Source of the DNA: Siderastrea radians | Lineage: Eukaryota; Cnidaria; Anthozoa; Scleractinia; Rhizangiidae | Assembly: GCA_964017195.1 (NCBI GenBank) | Contig: OZ024898.1 | Span: 4,618,482 to 4,682,481, forward strand | DNA length: 64,000 nt | Direction: 5' to 3' | Shown here: positions 1-14,600 of the stretch, in pieces | Layout of the letters: each line of letters starts with the position of its first letter | How positions within the stretch are numbered: the first letter of the stretch is position 1 | Notes under the pieces: model-generated | The model's database searches: none | Told to the model about the DNA's origin: nothing | Seen by the model: only the letters and a program-made list of their open reading frames with translations | Position numbers and translations under genes: made by a program

Positions 1-1958
1 GGACTGCCGGCCATTTAGTGTTTTGAAAACCTTGACCGGCAGTCAGCCCTGAACAGAACTAAGTGTCACAACACATCGCTTCGTACTCTATGCCCAGCGT
101 AAACAACAGGTTGAGTTTAAAAACTATTAAGGTCTTCCGAATCGCTTAACACATCTTAATCAAAATATCATAGTTTAGATCGGATAAATTATTCGATTTT
201 CCTAAATTTGTCAAAAATATAGAACTGACGGTCAACCTTGACCGGCTGCCGGTCATTTAGCCACAGCGATATTTATTTGCAAACCTTTCTCTAACAGTCA
301 AATCTTCAAGAAAGTAGATTTGATGAAGGCAATCCGATGTCAAAAACTAAACTACAAAATGTAATTTCCAATATTTTTCTTAGTTAAAAACTTACAATGT
401 CGGTCCTCTTTGAGTGCACGTCTTCGCAAACAATACTTAAAACCTACATTGTAAGTTACCGCACATCATCTGCAGGGAGACTAACAGAAAGACGGCTTAC
501 CTCTGTTTTCTGTATTTCCGTGAATGGACAGATCCAATCCATTATAGGAGAAGAAAACTTAGCTTCACAAGCCTCATCGAGACGTGCTTCAAGTTCAAAT
601 ATCCCGCCAGTTTAAATCCACGATTCACGACGATTTTGCATTTGTGCGCGATAGAGGTGGTTTTAACTACGAAGCTTTATGGGGTCACCAGCGGTTCACA
701 TATCACTAGTATTTTACAAAATAGCACTATTCCAGATAACAAATGGAGCAAATTCCCGTTTTTACCTTTCAAAGACGTTGAAGAAATATCACACTTTCGT
801 GTCATTTCAAAATGGACGACAGAAAAAGACAAGGAAACCGCTGATCAAATTCGCCGCCTCATCTCGTTTCCAGTTCCCTTAGAGCTGCGCTTTGGAGAGA
901 CAGCTATTTCCAGAAATTTTTTTCAACAACAGTTTCTACCCAATTTTTTTTTCCTTTTTCACGAGGTTAGGCAAGAAACCAGTGTTTTAATTTCACCGGA
1001 GGGTGAAAAGTTACGTGAAAAGGTGAATTGAAGTTTACACGCTTTCTGTTATCAGATCCATCATCAACTGCCTTACGATGAGATTAACATTCCTTCAGTC
1101 ATTGCTCATAAGATGACATGATTAAATGAAAGGTTGACAAATCAACAGCCCAATGCATGAGTTTTTGCTAACTTCTCTCTGACAAGTCACTTTCCGTCAT
1201 GATTTTATTAAACGTTATGACAGTTGTCATGGACACAGATATCTCATTTCTCTCTGTATATTAATAATCTGTAAATTGATGGAAAATTTGCGCGTAATCA
1301 AGGGTGAAAAATCATAAAGAGCGAAAGGGACGGTGCTTAAAGATGCGTAATGGGCTGAAAAGAGGCGTAAATTTTATTCAGCAAAGCCGTTCAAAACACT
1401 ACGGGGAAAATCACCTTATATTTCATATTTGCCTGTCTTCTGCAAACAATGACCTGTCAATTAGAAAATGTATCGCACGTAAAGAAGGATATAGAATCGT
1501 AAAAAGCATAAATAACAGTGCGTAAAGATTCGCTGAACGGCGTTAAAGAGCGGTGATGTACTGACAGTAATGCCAGACAAAATACAGCAGAGAAATCTTG
1601 AATGAATGATGAGACGTAAAAATTTCATTTCGCTCTCTATTTTCACAAGTAATCACCGCTAGTTACACCCATCTTCATTTTTGTGCCTTACGTATCTTTA
1701 TTGCTCTTTACGCAGCCTTCACGCGTTCTGTGAATTTACGCGTCTTTACGCACCATGGAACCAATGCGTAAAGAAAAGGCCTTTTATTTACGTATATTTA
1801 CGCGTGATAAAACATTCGTAAATCCATGAATTCATGCTGTGTTTGTTCAATGGGAGCTTAAGATCGGAAATTGGTGGGAAAATAGGCCAAATCACCTCTA
1901 GTTGATCAACGTTCTCTTTCCAGGTTTTTTGAAGGATTGAAGCCAAAACGTTTCTAGT

Positions 1959-2043
1959 GGATAGGAAGGGGATAAAAGGTAGAAGATAAAGAAAAAAGAA
2001 AGGGAGAGAAAAAGGGAAGGAAAAGAAGCAAGAAAAAATTGGG
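1959..2043 (+). repeat. Purine-rich tract
   Basis: About 85 bases are almost entirely A and G on the plus strand, with only a few T or C interruptions. It looks like a degenerate GA-rich simple repeat. A minus-strand open frame across it (Phe/Pro/Ser-rich) is a by-product of this composition, not a gene. Confidence 0.7.
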
Positions 2044-2239
2044 AATGAATCTGCAAAAAAGTCCAAATTTTGGCCTATGCACACGCGCTAAAACAAAATA
2101 TTTTACAATTTACAACAGAGTCTGGTTTAAAATCTGGCTTAATTGTAAAGAACGTTTTTGTAGCAAAGTTTAATGGCGTTTGGCAACATAGCACTCAAAA
2201 ACCGCTTAACGGTAAAAAATGAGCAGTGAAAGGATTAAT

Positions 2240-2690
2240 GTTATGTTTACCTAGACTTAAAACGATCCTTAATCTCTACATTAATTTAATTTTGTTCTAA
2301 AGTAAGTTTAAATCCTGTGAGAGATTTCGTGTTACGTTAAATGTGGCTTAAAAAAGCCTTAAATCATTAATCTGATTTAATGTTATTTAAGGTAAACCTA
2401 AATTTGCCTAAATCTTCTAACAGATTTAATGTCGTGTTTAAGTCTTCTTAAACTATAGGTAAATCTTTCAAGTTATTTGCTATTCATTAAACATATATTA
2501 AACATAGCTTAAATCATAAAACAAATTTAACATGCATTTTGGAACATCTTAAACAATACTTAAATATAAAGTCTTGTTTAAGTCATATTTACGTCGCCTG
2601 ACCCTACATTAAATTGATCTTTAGATTTAATGCCCGTTTAGTATTGCTTAAACTCTACTTAAATTTGGCATTTCACCTAGTGTTTGTCAC
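2240..2690. repeat. TTTAA/TTAAA-dense stretch
   Basis: The motifs GTTTAA, CTTAAA and GATTTAA recur roughly every 15-25 bases on both strands up to the edge of the minisatellite. Short imperfect palindromes such as CTTAAATC...GATTTAA result. There is no fixed period, so I call it a degenerate simple-repeat-like region, not a tandem array. Confidence 0.5.
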
Positions 2691-5600
2691 ATGGAAACTC
2701 TAACCATTGTTTCAACAATGTTTTGGCTTCTCCTTGTAGGCAGTCTATCCGTCGTTTCAATCTTTTTCTCAAATGGGAAATCTAATCGTTGTTTCAACAA
2801 TTTGTTATCTTTGATTGCATTGCATAATCTAACCGTTGTCTCAACAATTTTTTTGCCTTGCATTTTCAGCAGTCTATCCATTGTTTTAACTCTCTGTCAA
2901 ATGGAAAATCTAAGTTTTGTTTCAACAATTTTTTGGCATTTTCTTGTAGGCAATCTATTCGACGTTTCAATTCTTTTCTCAAGTGGGAAATCAAATCGTT
3001 GCTACAACAACGTTTTGGCCTTCCATTGTAGGCACTTTATCTGTCGTTTTAATTCGTTTTTCAAATGGAAAATCTCACCGTTGTTTCAACAATTTGTTAT
3101 CTTTGATTGTAGGAAATCTATCCGTTGCTTTAATTCTTTTCTCAAATGGATAATCAAACTGTTTTTTCAACAATTGTTTTGCCTTGCACTGTAAGCAATC
3201 TATCCGTTGTTTTAAGTCCTTTCTTAAACAGAAAATCTAACTTTTGTTTAAAAAATGTTGTGGCCTCTTCTTGTTGGCAATCCCTTCGTCGTTTCAATTC
3301 TTTTGTCAAATGGACAATCTCACCGTTGTTTGAACAATTTTTTTCTGCTTTTTCTTGTAGGCAATGTATAGGTCGTTTTAATTCTTTCCTCAAGTGGGAA
3401 ATCTAACGGTTGTTTCAACAATTTTTTGGCCTTACATTGTAAGCAATCTTTTGGTTGTTACAATTCTTGTGTGAAATGGATAATCCAACCGTTGTTTCAA
3501 CACTTTGTTTGCCTTGCATTGTAGGCAATCTATCGGTCGTTTTCAGGATTCTTTTCTCAAAGGGAAAATCTAACCGTTGTTTCAACAATTTTATGCCCTT
3601 GCATTGTAAGCAGTCTATCCATTGTTTCAATTCTTTTGTCAAATGGAAAATCTCACCGTTGTCTTAACAATTTTTTGGCATTTTCTTGTAGGCAATCTAT
3701 CTATGGTTTTAATTCTTTTTTTAAGTGGAAATCTTACTGTTGTTTCTACAATTGTTTGGCCTTCCATTGTAGGCAATTTATCCGTGGTTTTAATTCGTTT
3801 TTCAAATGGAAAATCTCACCGTTGTTTCAACAATTTCTTATCTTCGTTTGTAGGTTATCTATCCGTTGTTTTAATTCTTTTCTCAAATGGGTAATCAAAC
3901 TGTTTTTTCAACAATTGTTTTGCCTTGCACTGTAAGCAATCTATCCGTTGTTTCAAATCCTTTCTAAAATAGAAAATCAAACTTTTGTTCCAACAATGTT
4001 TTGGCTTCTTCTTGTAGGCAATCTCTTCGTCGTTTCAATTCTTTTGTCCAATGGAAAATTTCATTGTTGTTTGAACAATTTTGTTCTGCCTTTCCTTGTA
4101 GGTAATGTATCCGTCGTTTCAATTGTTTTCTCAAATAGCAAATCTCACCGTTGTTTCAACAATTTACTGGCCTTTGATTACAGGCAATCTATCCGTTGTT
4201 TCAATTCTTTTATCGAATGTGAAATCTCACAGTTATTTCAACGCTGTTTTGGCTTCTTCTTGTAGGTAATCTATCCGTCGTTTCAATTCTTTTCTCAAAT
4301 GGGAAATCTAACCGTTGTTTGAACAATTTTTTGGCCTTACATTGTAAGCAATCTTTCGGTTGTTTCAATTCTTGTGTGAAATGGATAATCTAACCGTTGT
4401 TTTATTGTAGGCAATTTATCGGTCGTTTTAATTGTTTTCTTAAAGGAAAAATCTAACTGTTGTTTCAACAATTTTTTGGCCATGCATTGTAAACAGTCTA
4501 TCCATTGTTTTAATTCTTTGTGCAATGGAAAATCTAACTGTTGTTTCAACAATTTTTTGACATTTTCTTGTAGGCAATCTATCGGTCGTTTCACTTTTTT
4601 TCTCAAGTGGGAAATCTAACCGTTGCTTCAACAATTTTTTGGCCTTACGTTGTAAGCAATCTTTTGGTTGTTTCAATTCTTGTGTGAAATGGATAATCCA
4701 ACCGTTGTTTCAACACTTTGTTTGCCTTGCACTGTAGGCAATCTATCGGTCGTTTTCAGGATTCTTTTCTCAAAGGGAAAATCTAACCGTTGTTTCAACA
4801 ATTTTATGCCCTTGCATTGTAAGCAGTCTATCCATTGTTTCAATTCTTTTGTCAAATGGAAAATCTCATCGTTGTCTTAACAATTTTTTGGCATTTTCTT
4901 GTAGGCAATCTATCTATGGTTTTAATTCTTTTTTTAAGTGGAAAATCTTACTGTTGTTTCTACAATTGTTTGGCCTTCCATTGTAGGCAATTTATCCGTG
5001 GTTTTAATTCGTTTTTCAAATGGAAAATCTCACCGTGTTTCAACAATTTCTTATCTTCGTTTGTAGGTTATCTATCCGTTGTTTTAATTCTTTTCTCAAA
5101 TGGGTAATCAAACTGTTTTTCAACAATTGTTTTGCCTTGCACTGTAAGCAATCTATCCGTTGTTTCAAATCCTTTCTAAATAGAAAATCAAACTTTTGTT
5201 TCAACAATGTTTTGGCTTCTTCTTGTAGGCAATCTCTTCGTCGTTTCAATTCTTTTGTCCAATGGAAAATATCACCTTTGTTTGAACAATTTTTTCTGCT
5301 TTTTCTTGTAGGCAATGTATCCGTCGTTTCAATTCTTTCTTCAAATGGGAAATCTAACCGTTGTTTCAACAATTTTTTGGCCATGCATTGTAAACAGTCT
5401 ATCCATTGTTTTAATTCTTTGTGCAATGGAAAATCTCACCGTTGTTTGAACAATTTTTTCTGCTTTTTCTTGTAGGCAATGTATCCGTCGTTTCAATTCT
5501 TTCCTCAAATGGGAAATCTAACCGTTGTTTCAACATTTTTTTGGCCTTACATTGTAAGCAATCTTTTGGTTGTTTCAATTCTTGTGTGAAATGGATAATC

Positions 5601-8600
5601 CAACCGTTGTTTCAACACTTTGTTTGCCTTGCATTGTAGGCAATCTATCGATCGTTTTCAGGATTCTTTTCTCAAAGGGAAAATCTAACCGTTGTTTCAA
5701 CAATTTTATGCCCTTGCATTGTAAGCAGTCTATCCATTGTTTCAATTCTTTTGTCAAATGGAAAATCTCACCGTTGTCTTAACAATTTTTTGGCATTTTC
5801 TTGTAGGCAATCTATCTATGGTTTTAATTCTTTTTTTAAGTGGAAAATCTTACTGTTGTTTCTACAATTGTTTGGCCTTCCATTGTAGGCAATTTATCCG
5901 TGGTTTTAATTCGTTTTTCAAATGGAAAATCTCACCGTTGTTTCAACAATTTCTTATCTTCGTTTGTAGGTTATCTATCCGTTGTTTTAATTCTTTTCTC
6001 AAATGGGTAATCAAACTGTTTTTCAACAATTGTTTTGCCTTGCACTGTAAGCAATCTATCCGTTGTTTCAAATCCTTTCTAAAATAGAAAATCAAACTTT
6101 TGTTTCAACAATGTTTTGGCTTCTTCTTGTAGGCAATCCCTTCGTCGTTTCAATTCTTTTGTCCAATGGAAAATCTCATTGTTGTTTGAACAATTTTGTT
6201 CTGCCTTTCCTTGTAGGCAATGTATCCGTCGTTTCAATTGTTTTCTCAAATAGCAAATCTCACCGTTGTTTGAACAATTTACTGGCCTTTGATTACAGGC
6301 AATCTATCCGTTGTTTCAATTCTTTTATCGAATGTGAAATCTCACAGTTATTTCAACGCTGTTTTGGCTTCTTCTTGTAGGTAATCTATCCGTCGTTCCA
6401 ATTCTTTTCTAAAATGGGAAATCTAACCGTTGTTTGAACAATTTTTTGGCCTTACATTGTAAGCAATCTTTCGGTTGTTTCAATTCTTGTGTGAAATGGA
6501 TAATCTAACCGTTGTTTTATTGTAGGCAATTTATCGGTCGTTTTAATTGTTTTCTTAAAGGAAAAATCTAACTGTTGTTTCAACAATTTTTTGGCCATGC
6601 ATTGTAAACAGTCTATCCATTGTTTTAATTCTTTGTGCAATGGAAAATCTAACTGTTGTTTCAACAATTTTTTGACATTTTCTTGTAGGCAATCTATCGG
6701 TCGTTTCACTTTTTTTTCTCAAGTGGGAAATCTAACCGTTGCTTCAACAATTTTTTGGCCTTCCATCGTAGGCACTTTCTCCGTCGTTTCAATTCATTTT
6801 TCAAATGGAAAATTTCACCGTTGTTTCAACAATTTCTTATCCTTGATTGCAGGTAATCTATCCGTTGCTTTAATTCTTTTCTCAAATGGGTAATCAAACT
6901 GTTTTTTCAGCAAATGTTTTGCCTTGCACTGCAAGCAATCTATCCGTTGTTTTAAGTCCTTTCTAAAACAGAAAATCTAACTTTTGTTTCAACAATGTTT
7001 TGGCTTTTTCTTGTAGGCAATCCCTTCGTCGTTTCAATTCTTTTGTCAAATGGAAAATATGACCTTTGTTTGAACAATTTTTTCTCTTTCTTCTTTTAGG
7101 CAATGTATCCGTCGTTTCAATTCTTTTCTCAAATAGCAAATCTCACCGTTGTTTGAACAATTTACTGGCCTTTAATTACAGGCAATCTGTTCGTTGTTTC
7201 AATACTTTTATCAAATGTGAAATCTCACCGTTATTTCAAAACTGTTTTGGTTTCTTCTTGTAGGTAATCTATCCGTCGTTTCAATTCTTTTCTCAAATGG
7301 GAAATCTAACAATTTTTTTGGCCTTACATTGTAAGCAATCTTTCGGGTGTTTCAATTCTTGTGTGAAAGGGAAAATCTAACCGTTGTTTCAACACTTTGT
7401 TTGCCTTGCATTGGAGGCAATCTATCCGTCGTTTTAATTCTTATATCAAAGGGAAAATCTAACCGTTGTTTCAATAATTTTTTTGGCCTTGCATTTTAAA
7501 GCAAACTATCCATTGATTCAATTCTTTTGTCAAATGGAAAATCTAACTGTTGTTTCAACAATTTTTTGGCATTTTCTTGTAGGCAATCTGTCCGTCGTTT
7601 CAATTTTTTTCTCAAGTGGGAAATCTAACCGTTGCTTCAACAATTTTTTGGCTTTCCATTGTAAGAATTTATCCGTCGTTTCAATTCGTTTTTCAAATGG
7701 AAAATCTCACCGTTGTCTTAACATTTTTTTGGCATTTTCTTGTAGGCAATCTATCCATGGTTTCAGTTCTTTTCTCAAGTGGAAAATCGAACCGTTGTTT
7801 CAACAATTTTTTGGCCATACATTGTAAGCAATCTTTGGGTTGTTTTAATTCTTGTGTGAAATGGATAATCTAACCGTTGTTTCAACAATTTTTTGCCTTG
7901 CATTTCAGCAGTCTATCCATTGTTTTAACTCTCTGTTAAATGGAAAATCTAAGTTTTGTTTCAACAATTTTTTGACATTTTCTTGTAGGCAATCTATCCG
8001 TCGTTTCAATTCTTTTCTCAAGTGGGAAATCTAACCGTTGCTACAACAACTTTTTGGCCTTCTATTGTAGGCACTTTATCTGTCGTTTCAATTCGTTTTT
8101 CAAATGGAAAATCTCACCGTTGTTTCAACAATTTGTTATCTTTGATTGTAGGAAATCTATCCGTTGCTTTAATTCTTTTCTCAAATGGATAATCAAACTG
8201 TTTTTTCAACAATTGTTTTGCCTTGCACTGTAAGCAATCTGTCCGTTGTTTTAAGTCCTTTCTAAAACAGAAAATCTAACTTTTGTTTAAAAAATGTTGT
8301 GGCCTCTTCTTGTTGGCAATCCCTTCGTCGTTTCAATTCTTTTGTCAAATGGACAATCTCACCGTTGTTTGAACAATTTTTTCTGCTTTTTCTTGTAGGC
8401 AACGTATCCGTCGTTTCAATTCTTTCCTCAAATGGGAAATCTAACCGTTGTTTCAACAATTTTTTGGCCTTACATTGTAAGCAATCTTTTGGTTGTTTCA
8501 ATTCTTGTGTGAAATGGATAATCCAACCGTTGTTTCAACACTTTGTTTGCCTTGCACTGTAGGCAATCTATCGGTCGTTTTCAGGATTCTTTTCTCAAAG

Positions 8601-11600
8601 GGAAAATCTAACCGTTGTTTTTAACAATTTTATGCCCTTGCATTGTAAGCAGTCTATCCATTGTTTCAATTCTTTTGTCAAATGGAAAATCTCATCGTTG
8701 TCTTAACAATTTTTTGGCATTTTCTTGTAGGCAATCTATCTATGGTTTTCATTCTTTTATTAAGTGGAAAATCTTACTGTTGTTTCTACAATTGTTTGGC
8801 CTTCCATTGTAGGCAATTTATCCGTGGTTTTAATTCGTTTTTCAAATGGAAAATCTCACCGTTGTTTCAACAATTTCTTATCTTCGTTTGTAGGTTATCT
8901 ATCCGTTGTTTTAATTCTTTTCTCAAATGGGTAATCAAACTGTTTTTTCAACAATTGTTTTGCTTTGCACTGTAAGCAATCTATCCGTTGTTTCAAATCC
9001 TTTCTAAAATAGAAAATCTAACTTTTGTTTCAACAATGTTTTGGCTTCTTCTTGTAGGCAATCTCTTCGTCGTTTCAATTCTTTTGTCCAATGGAAAATC
9101 TCATTGTTGTTTGAACAATTTTGTTCTGCTTTTCCTTGTAGGCAATGTATCCGTCGTTTCAATTCTTTTCTCAAATGCAAAATCTCCCCGTTGTTTTGAC
9201 AATTTACTGGCCTTTGATTACAGGCAATCTATCCGTTGTTTCAATTCTTTCATCAAATGTGAAATCTCACCGTTATTTTAACGCTGTTTTGGCTTCTTCT
9301 TGTAGGTAATCTATCCGTCGTTTCAATTCTTTTCTCAAATGGGAAATCTAACCGTTGTTTCAACAATGTTTTGGCCTTTTATTGTAAGCAATCTTTCGGC
9401 TGTTTCAATTCTTGTGTGAAATAGAAAATCTAACCTTTGTTTCAACACTTTGTTTGCCTTGCATTGTAGGCAATCTATCCGTCGTTTTAATTCTTTTCTC
9501 AAAGGGAAAATCTAACCGTTGTTTCAACAATTTTTTGGCCTTGCACTGTAAGCAGTCTATCCATTGTTTGAATTCGTTGGTCAAATGGAAAATCTAACCG
9601 TTGTTTCAACAGTTTTTTTTCATTTTCTTGTGGGCAATTTGTCCGTCGTTTCAATTCTTTTCTCAAGTGAAAAATCTAACCTTTGTTTCAACAATTGTTT
9701 GGCCTTCCATTGTAGGCAATCTATCCGTCGTTTCAATTCGTTTTTCAAATGGAAAATCTCACTGTTGTTTCAACAATTTCTTATCTTCGTTTGTAGGTAA
9801 TCTTTTCTCAAATAGGTAATCAAACTGTTTTTTTCAACAATTGTTTTGCCTTGCACTGTAAGCAATCTAACCGTTGTTTCAAATCCTTTCAAGAATAGAA
9901 AATCTAACCGTTGTTTTAACAATGTTTTGGCTTCTTCTTGTAGGCAATCTCTTCGTCATTTCAATTCTATTATCAAATGGAAAATCTCACCATTGCTTAA
10001 ACAATTTTTGGGCTTTTTCTTGTAGGCAATATATCCGTCGTTTCAATTCTTTTCTCAAATTCAAAATCTCACCGTTGTTTCAACAACTTACCGGCCTTTG
10101 ATTGCAGGCAATCTATCCGTTGTTTTAATTCTTTTGTCAAATGTGAAATCTAGCCGTTATTTCAACGCTTTTTTGGCTTTGTATTGTAGGCAAGCGATCC
10201 GTTGTTTTAATTTTTTTTCTTAAATGGAAAATCTAATCGCTCTCTTAACAATGTTTTGGCCTGGAATTGCGGGCAATCTCTCTGTTGTTTCAATTACTTT
10301 GTCACATGAAAAATCTAACCGTTGTTTCAACAATGTTTTGGCTTCTTCTTGTAGGCAATCTATCCGTCGTTTTAATTCTTCTATCAAATGGGAAATCTCA
10401 CCGTTGGTTCAACAATTTTTTGGCCTTGCATTGTAAGCAATCTATCGGTTGTTTCAATTATTTTGTGATTTGGAAAATCTAACCGTTGTTTCAACACATT
10501 GTTTCCCTTGCATTGTACGCAGTCTATCCGTCGTTTTAATTCTTTTCTCAAAGGTAAAGTCTAACCGTTGTTTCAACAATCTTTTGGCCTTGCATTGTTA
10601 GAAGTCTATTCATTGCTTCAATTCTTTTGTCGAATGGAAAATCTAACCGTTGTTTCAACAATTTTTTGGCATTTTCTTGCAGGCAATCTATCCATCGTGT
10701 CAATTCTTTTATCAATTGTTAAATCTAACCGTTGTTTTAACAATTTTTGGCCTTACATTGTAAGCAATCTATCGGTTGTTTCAATTCTTTTGTGAAATAG
10801 AAAATCTAACGGTTGTTTTAACACTTTGTTTGCCTTGCATTGTAGGCAATCTATCCGTCGTTTTAATTCTTTTCTCAAAGGGAAAATTTAACCGTTGTTG
10901 CAACAATTTTGTAGCCTTGCAAAGTAAGCAATGTATTCCTTGTTTTAATTCCTTTGTCACAGGGAAATTCTAACCGTTGTTTCAACAATATTTTGGCCTT
11001 TCATTATAGGGAATGTACCCGTCGTTTCAATTCTTTTCCCAAATAAGAAATCTAACCGTTGTTTCAACAATTTTTTGGCATTTTCTTGTAGGCAATCTAT
11101 CCGTCGTTTCAATTCTTTTCTCAAATAGCAAATCTCACCGTTGTTTAAACAATTTACTAGCCTTTGATTACAGGCAATCTATCCGTTGTTTCAATTCTTT
11201 TCTGAAATGTGAAATCTCACCCTTATGTCAACGCTGTTTTTGCTTCTTCTTGTAGGTAATCTATCCGTCGTTTCAATTCTTTTTTCAAATGGGAAATCTA
11301 ACTGTTGTGTCAACATTTTTTTGGCCTAACATTTTAAGCAATCTTTCGGCTGTTTCAATTATTGTGTGAAAGGGAAAATCTAACCGTTCTTTGAAGACTT
11401 TGTTTGCCTTGCATTGTAGGCAATCTATCCGTCGTTTTAATTCTTTTCTTAAAGGGAAAATCTAACCGTTGTTGCAACAATTTTGTAGGCTTGCAAGGTA
11501 AGCAATGTATTCCTTGTTTTAATTCCTTTGTAACAGGGAAATTCTAACCGTTGTTTCAACAATATTTTGGCCTTTCATTATCTGAGGGAATGTACCCGTC

Positions 11601-14600
11601 GTTTCAATTCTTTTCTGAAATGTGAAATCTCACCCTTATTTCAACGCTGTTTTGGCTTCTTCTTGTAGGTAATCTATCCGTCGTTTGAATTCTTTTTTGA
11701 AATGGGAAGTCTACCGTTGTTTCAACAATTTTTTGGCCTTACATTTTAAGCAATCTTTCCGTTGTTTCAACAATTTTTTGGCCTTACATTTTAAGCAATC
11801 TTTCGGCTGTTTCAATTCTTGTGTGAATGGGAAAATCTAACCGTTCTTTCAAGACTTCGTTTGCCTTGCATTTTAGGCAATCTATCCGTCGTTTTAATTC
11901 CTTTCTCAAAGGGAAAATCTAACCGTTGTTTCAGTAATTTTTTGGCCTAGCTTTTTAAGCAGTCTATCCATTGTTTCAATTCTTTTGTCAAATGGAAAAT
12001 CCAACCGTTGTTTCAACAATTTTTTGGCCTTCCATTGTGGGCAATTTATTCGTCGTTTGAATTCGTTTTTCAAATGGAAAAACTCACCGTTGTTTCAACA
12101 ATTTCTTATCTTCGATTGTAGGTAATCTATCGGTCGTTTCAGTTCTTTTCTTAAATGGATAATTAAACTGTTTTTTCAACAATTGTTTTGCCTTGCTCTG
12201 TAAGGAATCTATCCGTTGTGTCAAGTCCCTTCTAAAATAGAAAATCTAACTTTTCTTTCAACAATGTTTTGAATTCTTCTTTTAGGCAATCTCTTCGTCG
12301 TTTCAATTCTTTTGTCAAATGAAAAATCTCACCGTTGTTTGAACAACTTTTTCTGCTTTTTCTTGTAGGCAATGTATCCGTCACTTCAATTCTTTTCTCA
12401 CATAGCAAATCTCACTGCTGTTTGAACAATTTACTGGCCTTTGATTACAGGTAATCTATCCGTGGCTTCAATTCTTTTCTCAAATGGGAAATTTAACCGT
12501 TGTTTCAACAATTTTTTGGCCTTACATTTTAAGCAATCTTTCGGTTGTTTCAATTCTTGTGTGAAATGGATAATCTAATCGTTGTTTCAACGCTTTGTTT
12601 GCCTTGCATTGTAGGCAGTGTATCGGTCGTTTTAATTGTTTTCTCAAAGGGAAAATCTAACCGCTTTTTCAACATTTTTTGGCCTTGCACTGTAAGCAGT
12701 CCATCCATTGTTTCAATTCGTTCGTCGAATGGAAAATCTAACCGTTGTTTCAACAGTTTTTTGGCATTTTCTTGTGGGCAATCTGTCCGTCGTTTTAATT
12801 CTTTTCTCAAGTGGAAAATCTAACCGTTGTTTCAACAACTGTTTGGCCTTCCATTGTACGCAATCTATCCGCCGTTTCAATTCTTTTTTCAAATGGAAAA
12901 TCTCACCGTTGATTCAACAATTTCTTATCTTCGTTTGTAGGTAATCTATCCGTTGTTTCAATTCTTTTTTCAAATGGGTAATGAAACTGTTTTTTCAACA
13001 ATTGTTTTGCCTTGCACTGTAAGCAATCTATCCGTTGTTTTAAATCTTTTCTAGAATAGAAAATCTAACCTTTGTTTTAACAATGTTTTGGCTTCTTCTT
13101 GTAGGAAATCTTTTTGTCATTTAAATTCATTTGTCAAGTGGTAAATCTCACCATTCTTTAAACAATTTTTGGGCTTTTTCTTGTAGGCAATGTATCCGTC
13201 GTTTCAATTCTTTTCTCAAATTCAAAATCTCACCGTTGTTTCAACAATTTACTGGCCTTTGATTGCAGGCAATCTATCCGTTGTTTTAATTCTTTTGTCA
13301 AATGTGAAATCTAGCCGTTATTTCAACGCTTTTTTGGCTTTGTATTGTAGGCAAGCGATCCGTTGTTTTAATTTTTTTTCTTAAATGGAAAATCAAATCG
13401 CTGTCTTAACAATGTTTTGGCCTGGAATTGCGGGCAATCTTCCCGTTGATTCAATTCTTTTGTCACATGAAAAATCTAACCGTTGTTTCAACAATGTTTT
13501 GGCTTCTTCTTGTAGGCAATCTATCCGTCGTTTCAATTCTTTTCTCAAATGGGAAATCTAACCGTTGGTTCAACAATGTTTTGGCCTTGCATTGTAAGCA
13601 ATCTACAGGTTGTTTCAATTCTTTTGTGATTTGGAAAATCTAACCGTTATTTCAACACATTGCTTGCCTTGCATTGTAGGCAATCTATCCCTCGTTTAAT
13701 TCTTTTCTCAAAGGTAAAGTCTAACCGTTGTTTCAACAATCTTTCGGCCTTGCATTGTCAGAAGTCTATCCATTGTTTCAATTCTTTTGTCAAATGGAAA
13801 ATCTAACCGTTGTTTCAACAATTTTTTGGCATTTTCTTTTAGGCAATCTATCCGTCGTTTCAATTCGTTTCTCAAATGATAAATCTAACCGTTGTTTCAA
13901 CAATTTTTCGGCCTTACATTGTAAGCAATCTATCGGTTGTTTCAATTCTTTTGTGAAATAGAGAAATCTAAAGGTTGTTTTAACACTTTGGTTGCCTTGC
14001 CTTGTAGGTAATCTATCCGTCGTTTTAATGCTTTTCTCAAAGGGAAAATCTAACCGTTGTTGCAACAATTGTTTGGCCTTTTTGTTGTAGGCAATCTATC
14101 CGTCGTTTCAATTTTTTTCTCAAGTGGGAAATCTAACCGTTGTTTCAACAATTTTTTGGCCTTCCATTGTAGGCAATCTATCGGTTGTTTCAATTCTTTT
14201 GTGAAATAGAAAATCTAACGGTTGTTTTAACACTTTGTTTGCCTTGCATTGTAGGCAATCTATCCGTCGTTTTAATTCTTTTCTCAAATGGTAAATCTAA
14301 CCGTTGTTTCATCAATTTTTGGCCTTACATTGTAAGCAATCTATCGGTTGTTTCAATTCTTTTGTGAAATAGAAAATCTAAAGGTTCTTTTAACACTTTG
14401 GTTGCCTTGCATTGTAGGTAATCTATCCGTCGTTTTAATGCTTTTCTCAAAGGGAAAATCTAACCGTTGTTGCAACAATTGTTTGGCCTTTTAATTTTGT
14501 TGTAGGCAATCTATCCGTCGTTTCAATTCTTTTCTCTAATGGTAAATCTAACCGTTGTTTCAACAATTTTTTGGCCTTACATTGTAAGCAATCTATCGGT

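Larger units (their letters stand above)
1..2690. other. Left flank without a recognisable gene
   Basis: No open frame here shows a domain I recognise. The longest (131 codons at 636-1031, plus strand) has low-complexity, Phe-rich composition and no convincing start context. Short related stretches occur at 1-48 and 210-260 (a CCGGC...CATTTAG motif). Between about 1290 and 1810 the hexamer CGTAAA/TTTACG recurs in both orientations. A purine-rich tract and a TTTAA-dense stretch are listed separately. The block could be intronic, intergenic or old transposon DNA; the sequence does not decide. Confidence 0.5.

Noticed and set aside
636..1031. 131-codon open frame near the left edge
   Set aside because: Low-complexity composition, no recognised domain, overlapping alternative frames and no supporting neighbours.
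1788..2084. 98-codon minus-strand frame rich in Phe, Leu and Ser
   Set aside because: It is the complement of the purine-rich tract.
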